A stretch of DNA of 64,000 bases, from the NCBI RefSeq assembly GCF_958453765.1, contig NZ_CAUDZA010000009.1, positions 1 through 64,000 on the forward strand, read 5' to 3'. Position numbers and translations under genes: made by a program. The stretch comes from Phascolarctobacterium_A succinatutens_B. Its GTDB lineage: Bacteria; Bacillota; Negativicutes; Acidaminococcales; Acidaminococcaceae. The notes beneath the pieces are model-generated. The model saw nothing but the letters and a program-made list of their open reading frames with translations, ran no database searches and was not told where the DNA came from. Positions 57,743 to 64,000 of the stretch are shown piece by piece (positions within the stretch are counted from its first letter, which is position 1; each line of letters opens with the position of its first letter).

Positions 57743-57862
57743 TATATCTTCCTCCTCTTGGAATATTGATAGTTTGTATCATGCTAAAGCTATAGTATTT
57801 TCGGATCATATATCCGGAAATAGGATTAGCATAACATTATTATACACATACAATCCCCGGAA

Positions 57863-57897
57863 CGCAAAAAAAGCAGGAACCGAAGTTCCTGCTTTTT
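57863..57897 (-). terminator. Terminator of the alpha operon (after rplQ)
   Basis: AAAGCAGGAAC-CGAA-GTTCCTGCTTT stem followed on the - strand by TTTTTTTG. Confidence 0.9.
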
Positions 57898-57908
57898 ACA
57901 GCTCTAAA

Positions 57909-58247
57909 TTAGATGAGTTCGATGATAGCCATTTCAGCTGCATCGCCACGGCGAGGACCTACTCTGTAAATGCGAGTAAAGCCGCCTTGTCTGCCTTCAT
58001 ATTTCGGAGCAATTTCTTCAAACAGTTTTTTGGTAATGGTTTCGTCAACCAGAACTGCCATAACCTGACGACGAGCATGCAGGTCATTGCGTTTTGCCAA
58101 AGTAATCAGTTGAGCGGAATGCTTAGCAACTTCTTTAGCTTTGGTAACGGTGGTTTCGATCTTACCATATTTGAAGAAGGAAGTTAAAATGCTGCGAAAC
58201 AGAGCCTTACGGTTGCTGGAGTTACGACCCAGTTTTCTGTATGCCAT
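57909..58247 (-). CDS. rplQ: 50S ribosomal protein L17
   Basis: A 112-residue L17: MAYRKLGRNSSNRKALFRSIL at the N terminus and the C-terminal GGFTRIYRVGPRRGDAAEMAIIEL. Last gene of the alpha operon, 19 bases after rpoA and ahead of a strong terminator. Confidence 0.97.
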   Translation of the reverse strand: MAYRKLGRNSSNRKALFRSILTSFFKYGKIETTVTKAKEVAKHSAQLITLAKRNDLHARRQVMAVLVDETITKKLFEEIAPKYEGRQGGFTRIYRVGPRRGDAAEMAIIELI

Positions 58248-58266
58248 GTACTTCTGACCCCCTTAA

Positions 58267-59232
58267 TTATTCTTCATCGTTTTTACGAAAATGCAAGCCC
58301 ATATCCTCAAGTTTCTTTTTAATCTCTTCCAGAGATTTACTACCCAAGTTACGAACTTTAATCATATCAGCTTCTGTTTTCTGGATCAATTCTTCGACAG
58401 TATTGATACCTGCACGTCTCAGGCAGTTATTGCTGCGGACGGACAAATCCAAATCGTCGATAGACATTGTGTTTTGACCCTCTTGCTTGCTCGGTTCGGG
58501 AGCTTCAGGCTCAGAACCGCCAGCTACAGTGATTACAGAACCTTTGCCATCACTGGTCTGGAACAGCTTGAGATAGTCAATCAGGATGGTGGAAGCCATG
58601 TCAACAGCTTCATCAGGCTTTATGCTGCCATCTGTCCAAACTTCCAAAGTAAGCTTGTCATAGTTGGTAACATTACCTACGCGGGTATCGTTAACAGCAA
58701 ATTTTACTCTGGTAATCGGAGAGTAAATGGAGTCTACCGGAATAACGCCGATAGGCTGATCAGGCTGTTTATTTTTGTCCGCAGGTACATAGCCACGGCC
58801 TTTATCAATATGGATTTCCATATTGAAAACTGCGTCTTTATCTAAAGTCGCAATATGCAGCTCAGGGTTCAGAATTTCAACATCGCTATCAGCAATGATA
58901 TTTGCAGCAGTAACTTCCTGTTCACCGGAACATTCGATACGCAGAATCTTTTCCCCTTCACCTTCCATTTTAAGGCACAAAGCCTTAATGTTCAGGATGA
59001 TATCAGCAACATCCTCACGAACACCAGGAATGGTAGCAAACTCATGCAGAACACCGTCAATCTTGACGTAGGTTACTGCAGCACCCGGCAGGGAGGACAG
59101 CAGCACACGACGCAGGCTGTTGCCCAGCGTGATGCCGTAGCCTCTCTCGAGCGGCTCCCAAACGAATTTGCCATAACGACCATCTTCGCTGACATCAGAT
59201 GTAACCATCTTAGGTTTTTCAATTTCAATCAT
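58267..59232 (-). CDS. rpoA: DNA-directed RNA polymerase alpha subunit
   Basis: A 321-residue alpha subunit. N-terminal dimerisation/assembly domain (EPLERGYGITLGNSLRRVLLSSLPG near 27-51), linker, and the C-terminal DNA- and activator-binding domain (about 250-315, DLSVRSNNCLRRAGINTVEEL and VRNLGSKSLEEIKKKL). Between rpsD and rplQ. Confidence 0.97.
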   Translation of the reverse strand: MIEIEKPKMVTSDVSEDGRYGKFVWEPLERGYGITLGNSLRRVLLSSLPGAAVTYVKIDGVLHEFATIPGVREDVADIILNIKALCLKMEGEGEKILRIECSGEQEVTAANIIADSDVEILNPELHIATLDKDAVFNMEIHIDKGRGYVPADKNKQPDQPIGVIPVDSIYSPITRVKFAVNDTRVGNVTNYDKLTLEVWTDGSIKPDEAVDMASTILIDYLKLFQTSDGKGSVITVAGGSEPEAPEPSKQEGQNTMSIDDLDLSVRSNNCLRRAGINTVEELIQKTEADMIKVRNLGSKSLEEIKKKLEDMGLHFRKNDEE

Positions 59233-59303
59233 TCGGAAAGCCTCCTTCTATCGCGTATTACCACAATACGTCTCATAAGTGGGTGGCACAAGATATTCAC
59301 TAA

Positions 59304-59897
59304 TTATTTGGAGTACAACTCTACGATGAAGTGCTCTTCAATAGGAACATCAATTTCCTCACGAGTCGGGAAACGGTCTACCTTACCGCTAACGTTAGCA
59401 GCGTCCAGTACCAGCCAAGCCGGAACTGCTTTGGTAGCCAGAGTTTCGTCCATGCCTTTGAAGTATTCTTTAGCACGGCTGTTTTCCATAACGGTTACAA
59501 CATCGCCAACTCTTACCAATGCGGAAGGAATGTCCAGACGTTTGCCGTTAACAGCAATGTGGCCATGTCTTACGATTTGGCGAGCCTGACGGCGGGTGTT
59601 AGCCAAGCCGAGGCGGAAAACTACATTGTCGATTCTTCTTTCGAGGAGGATCAGCAGGTTTTCACCGGTGATGCCTTCCATCTTTTTAGCTTTATCATAG
59701 TAGCCACGGAATTGTTTTTCCAGTACGCCATAGATAAATTTAGCTTTTTGTTTTTCAGTTAACTGAATGCCATATTCGCTCTTTTTTCTGTTTTGGCGGC
59801 GAACTTGGCGTTTAGATTCCTTGCTAATGCCCATGAATGCGGGAGCTAAGCCCAAAGATCTGCATCTTTTCAGGACAGGAGTTCTATCAATTGCCAT
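59304..59897 (-). CDS. rpsD: 30S ribosomal protein S4
   Basis: A 197-residue S4 with the S4 RNA-binding fold near 87-150 (LERRIDNVVFRLGLANTRRQARQIVRHGHIAVNG). The N-terminal Zn site is degenerate: only one Cys (LKRCRSLG) is present, so this is a Zn-free form. Autoregulates the alpha operon in E. coli. Confidence 0.97.
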   Translation of the reverse strand: MAIDRTPVLKRCRSLGLAPAFMGISKESKRQVRRQNRKKSEYGIQLTEKQKAKFIYGVLEKQFRGYYDKAKKMEGITGENLLILLERRIDNVVFRLGLANTRRQARQIVRHGHIAVNGKRLDIPSALVRVGDVVTVMENSRAKEYFKGMDETLATKAVPAWLVLDAANVSGKVDRFPTREEIDVPIEEHFIVELYSK

Positions 59898-59913
59898 CTA
59901 TTTACACCCCCAA

Positions 59914-60306
59914 TTATACTCTTCTACGTTTCGGCGGACGGCAGCCGTTATGCGGAATCGGAGTAACGTCTTTAATAGAGTTAACTTCCAGACCTGCAGC
60001 CTGAAGTGCACGAATTGCTGCTTCACGGCCAGCGCCAGGACCTTTTACATATACTTCTACTTGTTTCAAGCCATGCTCCATAGCAGCTTTGGTTGCTTCT
60101 TCAGCAGCCATTTGTGCAGCAAACGGAGTGCTCTTACGGCTGCCACGGAAACCGAGGCCGCCTGCGGAGGCCCAGCTCAGAACATTACCTTCGGTATCAG
60201 CGATGGTAACGATAGTATTATTGAAGGTGGAGCGGATATGTGCTACACCGTTGATTACGTTTTTGCTAACTTTTTTCTTGTTGCGAACAACTTTCTTGCC
60301 AGCCAC
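59914..60306 (-). CDS. rpsK: 30S ribosomal protein S11
   Basis: A 130-residue S11: HIRSTFNNTIVTIADTEGNVLSWASAG and VKGPGAGREAAIRALQAAGLEV, ending in NGCRPPKRRRV. Between rpsM and rpsD. Confidence 0.97.
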   Translation of the reverse strand: MAGKKVVRNKKKVSKNVINGVAHIRSTFNNTIVTIADTEGNVLSWASAGGLGFRGSRKSTPFAAQMAAEEATKAAMEHGLKQVEVYVKGPGAGREAAIRALQAAGLEVNSIKDVTPIPHNGCRPPKRRRV

Positions 60307-60328
60307 TGGTTTATCCCTCCCTCGCTAA

Positions 60329-60697
60329 TTATTTCTTCTTGCCTGCAATAGTACGTTTCGGACCTTTACGGGTGCGGGCATTGTTTTTAGTGTTTTGACC
60401 ACGAACAGGCAGACCCATACGATGTCTTCTGCCACGATAGCTGCCAATTTCAATCAGACGTTTAATGTTCAGGGATTCCTCACGGCGGAGGTCACCTTCA
60501 ACTTTATAGTCCTGATCCAGAGTTTCACGGATCTTAGCAACTTCTTCTTCAGTCAGGTCGCGAACGCGAGTGTCCGGGTTAATACCGGTTTTAGCTAAAA
60601 TTTCACGAGAGAGAGTCAGGCCGATGCCGTAGATGTACGGCAGAGCATACTCAATACGTTTATCTCTCGGTAAATCGACACCAGAAATACGTGCCAT
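60329..60697 (-). CDS. rpsM: 30S ribosomal protein S13
   Basis: A 122-residue S13: MARISGVDLPRDKRIEYALPYIYGIG at the N terminus, GSYRGRRHRMGLPVRGQNTKNNARTRKG at the C terminus. First large gene of the alpha operon after rpmJ. Confidence 0.97.
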   Translation of the reverse strand: MARISGVDLPRDKRIEYALPYIYGIGLTLSREILAKTGINPDTRVRDLTEEEVAKIRETLDQDYKVEGDLRREESLNIKRLIEIGSYRGRRHRMGLPVRGQNTKNNARTRKGPKRTIAGKKK

Positions 60698-60714
60698 TAA
60701 TGTGCACCTCCTTT

Positions 60715-60828
60715 TTATCCTTGTTTTTGTTTATGTTTCGGGTTTTCGCAAATTACCATTACATGGCCTTTACGTTTAATGACTTTGCATTTTTCACATA
60801 TTGGCTTAACAGACGGTCTTACTTTCAT
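60715..60828 (-). CDS. rpmJ: 50S ribosomal protein L36
   Basis: A 37-residue L36 beginning MKVRPSVKPICEKCKVIKRK with the Zn-binding Cys/His set of the C+ form (CEKC ... CENPKH). AGGAGG lies 8 bases before the ATG. Sits between infA and rpsM, its normal place; short enough to be missed by length filters. Confidence 0.97.
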   Translation of the reverse strand: MKVRPSVKPICEKCKVIKRKGHVMVICENPKHKQKQG

Positions 60829-60856
60829 AATTTAAACCTCCTCTTTGCCTGTTGGA

Positions 60857-61075
60857 TTATTTATACCGATAAGTAATTCTTCCACGATTGAGGTCGTACG
60901 GAGTAAGCTCCACGGTAACCTTATCACCAGGCAAAATCTTGATGAAGTTCATACGAATCTTACCGGATATATGTGCTAAAATTGTATGGCCGTTAACCAG
61001 TTGAACTTGGAACATAGCATTGGGAAGTGCTTCTAAGATTGTACCTTCAACCTCAATAACATCCTGTTTGGACAC
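60857..61075 (-). CDS. infA: Translation initiation factor IF-1
   Basis: A 72-residue S1-fold protein: MSKQDVIEVEGTILEALPNAMFQVQLVNGH and GDKVTVELTPYDLNRGRITYR. Follows adk directly; the methionine aminopeptidase gene map that often lies between them is absent. Confidence 0.97.
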   Translation of the reverse strand: MSKQDVIEVEGTILEALPNAMFQVQLVNGHTILAHISGKIRMNFIKILPGDKVTVELTPYDLNRGRITYRYK

Positions 61076-61087
61076 TGTTGTACCTCC

Positions 61088-61738
61088 TTATTTGCTACAT
61101 CCGAGACTAACTTTAACGTCAGCATATACTTTATCGATAGGCTGCAAGCCATCGATTTCTTTGTACAGGCCTTGTTTTTTGTAGTACTCAATTAACGGTT
61201 CTGTTTGTTCATGATATGCATGCAGACGATTTACAACGGTTTCTTCTTTATCGTCGTTACGTTGATAAAGGTTGCCGCCGCATTTGTCGCAGACATTTTC
61301 TACCTTGCTGGGGTTAAAGCTTACATGATAGGTAGCACCGCAAGCCTTGCAGATACGGCGGCCAACTACACGCGCAACCAGCTCGGAGTCAGGAACAGAG
61401 ATATTAACAACACCGGTCAATTTAATGCCCAGGTCTTTGAGGATTCCGTCGAGAGCAACTGCTTGCTCCTCAGTTCTCGGGAAGCCATCTAAGATGAAAC
61501 CATTTGCACATTCGGGTTTGGACAAGCCTTCACGAACAATGCCGATGGTTACGACGTCGGGGACAAGTCCGCCAGCGTCCATGTATTTTTTCGCCTCTTT
61601 ACCAAGTTCGGTGCCTGCGCTTACTGCTGCACGGAACATGTCTCCTGTGGAGATATGAGGGATTTTAAATTCATCAATGAGTTTTTCTGCTTGAGTGCCT
61701 TTACCAGCACCCGGAGGTCCCATTAAAAGAATGTACAT
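61088..61738 (-). CDS. adk: Adenylate kinase
   Basis: A 216-residue long-form adenylate kinase. P-loop GPPGAGKGTQA (7-17), DGFPRTEEQA (about 85), and a LID domain with four Cys (CKACG ... CDKCG) that binds Zn, as in Gram-positive enzymes. Balances ATP, ADP and AMP. Between secY and infA, 12-base gaps. Confidence 0.97.
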   Translation of the reverse strand: MYILLMGPPGAGKGTQAEKLIDEFKIPHISTGDMFRAAVSAGTELGKEAKKYMDAGGLVPDVVTIGIVREGLSKPECANGFILDGFPRTEEQAVALDGILKDLGIKLTGVVNISVPDSELVARVVGRRICKACGATYHVSFNPSKVENVCDKCGGNLYQRNDDKEETVVNRLHAYHEQTEPLIEYYKKQGLYKEIDGLQPIDKVYADVKVSLGCSK

Positions 61739-61750
61739 TCTGAACTCCTC

Positions 61751-63007
61751 CTATTTCATAAAGCCATGATAATGACGCATCAGCACCATGGACTCTATCT
61801 GCTTCATAGTTTGTAATGCAACACCAACAACGATCAACAAAGCGGTACCGCCGAAGTACACACCTTCAATGCGAGTTACCCATCCGATAACATGAGGCAT
61901 CAGCGCAATTAATGAGAGGAAAATCGCACCGGCCAAAGTTATTCTGGACATTACCTTGTCAAGATATTCTGTAGTAGGATTACCGGGTCTTAAACCGGGA
62001 ATAAAGCCACCGTTCTTTTTGATATTATCGGAGAGATCTCCGATGTTCAGGCTTACTGCTGTATAGAAGTAAGTGAAGAACAAAATCATCAGAACATATA
62101 ATGTGGTCTGCAGAGGGCTGCCCCACTGAAAGAGCTTACCCATTGCTTTAACCCAGGGAACATCAACGAACTGAGCAATTGTTACCGGGAACATCAACAC
62201 CGAAGAAGCGAAGATGATCGGAATAACGCCTGCCTGGTTGACCTTCAGAGGGATATAGCTTGTATGACCGCCATAAGCCTTTTTGCCTACTACACGCTTA
62301 GCATACTGAACGGGGATTTTGCGAATACCCTCAGAAATGATAATTACGAAAACTACCATCGCCAGGGCTATAGCCGCGAACAAAATAACGTTCAATAAGC
62401 TTACCGTGCCAGCCTGCAGATATTGGAAAATTACCTTAAGTCCATCCGGCAGTCTGGATACGATACCGGCAAAGATTATCAGGGAAATACCATTGCCGAC
62501 GCCGCGAGCCGTAATCTGCTCGCCTATCCACATAAGGAAAACGGTTCCTGCAGTAAGTGTGATAGCAATAAGCAGGATTGAGAAAATCCCGGGGTTATTA
62601 ATTGCCATCTTCAGGCCGTAGGCCATACCGCAGGCTTGGATAAACGCCAAAGCTACCGTCAGCATACGTGTAAGCTTTGTCGTTTTCTTGAAGCCTTCCT
62701 CACCTTCCTTGGACCATTGTTCCAAGGTCGGTACAACTACCTTCAATAACTGTAAAATAATTGAAGCATTGATATATGGGGTAATACTCATAGCAAAAAT
62801 GGAGAATTTGCTCAAGGCGCCGCCACTGAACATATCAAGCAGTCCGAAGAGATTACCGCTGCGGAAAAGCTGTTCAATGACAGAAGCGTTTACGCCAGGA
62901 ACAGGTATATGTGTTCCAGCCCTGAATACGATGAACATGGCGAGAGTAAATAAAACTTTTTGCCTGAGTTCTGTTATTCTAAATATGTTTGCAAGGGCTG
63001 CTAACAC
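61751..63007 (-). CDS. secY: Preprotein translocase subunit SecY
   Basis: A 418-residue inner-membrane channel protein with ten helices: VFRAGTHIPVPGV after helix 1, FSIFAMSITPYINASIILQLL (plug/TM2-3 region), GVIPIIFASSVLMFP and GNPTTEYLDKVMSRITLAGAIFL. Starts at GTG with GAGGTG upstream. Between rplO and adk. Confidence 0.97.
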   Translation of the reverse strand: MLAALANIFRITELRQKVLFTLAMFIVFRAGTHIPVPGVNASVIEQLFRSGNLFGLLDMFSGGALSKFSIFAMSITPYINASIILQLLKVVVPTLEQWSKEGEEGFKKTTKLTRMLTVALAFIQACGMAYGLKMAINNPGIFSILLIAITLTAGTVFLMWIGEQITARGVGNGISLIIFAGIVSRLPDGLKVIFQYLQAGTVSLLNVILFAAIALAMVVFVIIISEGIRKIPVQYAKRVVGKKAYGGHTSYIPLKVNQAGVIPIIFASSVLMFPVTIAQFVDVPWVKAMGKLFQWGSPLQTTLYVLMILFFTYFYTAVSLNIGDLSDNIKKNGGFIPGLRPGNPTTEYLDKVMSRITLAGAIFLSLIALMPHVIGWVTRIEGVYFGGTALLIVVGVALQTMKQIESMVLMRHYHGFMK

Positions 63008-63008
63008 T

Positions 63009-63449
63009 TTAGATCACCTCAATCTTACCGCCAGCTGCAACGATTTTCTCTTCAGCGGATTTGCTGAAGCCCATAGCTTGTACAGTAAGCTTTTTGGTTA
63101 ATTCGCCATTGCCAAGAATACGGATGCCGTCGCGAATATTCTTAACAACACCTTCTTCAATAAGCATTACGGGTTCAACAACGGTGCCGTCCTCAAAACG
63201 ATTGAGTACGGAAACGTTGATTTCAACATAATCTTTACCAAATTTATTGTAGAAACCGCGTTTAGGAAGACGCAGGTACAGAGGTCTTTGACCACCTTCA
63301 AATCCAGGGCGCTTAACACCGCCGGAACGGGATTTCTGACCTTTCTGGCCTTTGCCGGAAGTCTTGCCCAAGCCACTGCCCAGGCCACGACCTACGCGAA
63401 CTGCTACACGTTTAGATCCCGGAGCGGGAGACAATTCATGTAAATTCAT
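63009..63449 (-). CDS. rplO: 50S ribosomal protein L15
   Basis: A 146-residue L15: MNLHELSPAPGSKR at the start, then the basic, Gly-rich GRGLGSGLGKTSGKGQKGQKSRSGG and a KAMGFSKSAEEKIVAAGG-type C terminus. Between rpmD and secY. Confidence 0.97.
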   Translation of the reverse strand: MNLHELSPAPGSKRVAVRVGRGLGSGLGKTSGKGQKGQKSRSGGVKRPGFEGGQRPLYLRLPKRGFYNKFGKDYVEINVSVLNRFEDGTVVEPVMLIEEGVVKNIRDGIRILGNGELTKKLTVQAMGFSKSAEEKIVAAGGKIEVI

Positions 63450-63469
63450 CTTCAGTACACCTCCTTGTC

Positions 63470-63649
63470 TTACGCTTCTTCAACCTTCACGAGATGTTCA
63501 ACCTTGTGAACCATGCCGCGAATAGTCGGAGTATCTTCTTTAACAACGCTAGTATTGATTTTACCTAAGCCCAGAGCTTTAACGGTTGCACGCTGATCTT
63601 TGGGGTAACCGATCAGGCTGCGGGTCAGGGTGATTTTAATTTGTGCCAT
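63470..63649 (-). CDS. rpmD: 50S ribosomal protein L30
   Basis: A 59-residue L30 beginning MAQIKITLTRSLIGYPKDQR, with the LGLGKIN and TPTIRGMVHKV segments of the family. Located between rpsE and rplO. Confidence 0.97.
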   Translation of the reverse strand: MAQIKITLTRSLIGYPKDQRATVKALGLGKINTSVVKEDTPTIRGMVHKVEHLVKVEEA

Positions 63650-63662
63650 GACAAAGTCCTCC

Positions 63663-64000
63663 TTAGCCCAACAATTCTTCTACGGTTTTACCACGCAGAG
63701 CTGCAACAGCTTCAGCACTCTTCAAGGATTTCAGACCTTCAATGGTTGCACGAACCATGTTGTTCGGGTTGGAAGAGCCTTGAGATTTAGTAAGAATATC
63801 ACGAACGCCAGCCAGTTCCAGTACGGCACGTACAGGGCCGCCAGCGATAACGCCGGTACCTTCTGCAGCCGGTTTCAGGAATACGCGGCCTGCGCCGAAT
63901 ACACCGATGTTTTCATGAGGAATGGTAGTACCAACCAGCGGTACAGTAACCAGGTTTTTCTTAGCGTCTTCAACGCCTTTACGAATAGCTTCAGGAACCT
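63663..64000 (-). CDS. rpsE: 30S ribosomal protein S5 (5' partial)
   Basis: The last 112 codons of S5; the gene continues beyond the window. VTVPLVGTTIPHENIGVFGAGRV, GTGVIAGGPVRAVLELAGV and DILTKSQGSSNPNNMVRATIEGL are the C-terminal S5 landmarks, ending VEELLG. Follows the spc-operon order rpsE-rpmD-rplO-secY. Confidence 0.96.
   Translation of the reverse strand, partial: VPEAIRKGVEDAKKNLVTVPLVGTTIPHENIGVFGAGRVFLKPAAEGTGVIAGGPVRAVLELAGVRDILTKSQGSSNPNNMVRATIEGLKSLKSAEAVAALRGKTVEELLG

Overview
The window comes from a chromosome of a diderm Firmicute, most likely class Negativicutes. Ribosomal-protein, sigH/yac and pfkA gene orders are Firmicute-like, yet there is a TonB-dependent outer-membrane receptor ending in Phe and a prophage lysis cassette that looks built to breach an outer membrane. 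Anaerobic ribonucleotide reductase (nrdD/nrdG) points to an anaerobe. I cannot assign a genus from sequence alone.

Layout. 1-4932 is the right end of a prophage on the + strand: tail-tip protein (5' end outside the window), repetitive tail fibre, small tail protein, holin, GH25 endolysin, and two overlapping reading frames that share one ribosome binding site and resemble spanins. 5237-10830 (-) is a complete fructose PTS operon (fruR-fruK-fruA-ptsH-ptsI). 11042-13879 (-) holds a membrane-anchored unknown, a CofE-like ligase, a YbgC-like thioesterase and an AI-2E family exporter. 14030-15823 is a small accessory region: tRNA-Arg(CCG), a candidate type I toxin-antitoxin locus, a decayed copy of the tRNA 3' half, and a HipA-like kinase. 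A Cys-motif protein and a gamma-glutamyltransferase follow.

18371-24066 (-) is a vitamin B12 uptake operon (receptor, binding protein, permease, ATPase) behind a cobalamin riboswitch and terminator. 24456-27531 (-) is a polar amino acid ABC importer with two tandem binding lipoproteins. Next come a structured ncRNA, an HD-GYP protein, nrdD/nrdG with a structured leader, an EamA transporter, and an iron alcohol dehydrogenase behind a short terminator-ended leader RNA. 34346-36833 (-) is rng-rplU-prp-rpmA. Then a flavodoxin/ferredoxin fusion, guaA, a dicarboxylate/amino acid:cation symporter, a probable sRNA, tRNA-Thr(TGT), uppP, pfkA and an orphan BrxF-like ATPase.

44377-53928 (-) is the Firmicute yac cluster: carD, yacL, ispD, ispF, gltX, cysS, mrnC, thyX, rlmB, rae1, sigH. 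After a HAD phosphatase, a metallophosphoesterase, a YegP-like protein and an FAA hydrolase, 57909-64000 (-) is the end of the spc and the alpha ribosomal operon (rpsE, rpmD, rplO, secY, adk, infA, rpmJ, rpsM, rpsK, rpsD, rpoA, rplQ).

The least ordinary items are the overlapping lysis frames, the convergent small-peptide/antisense locus beside tRNA-Arg, an HPr with Arg at position 46, the orphan BrxF-like ATPase, and three RNAs with their own promoters and terminators that I cannot place in a known family.
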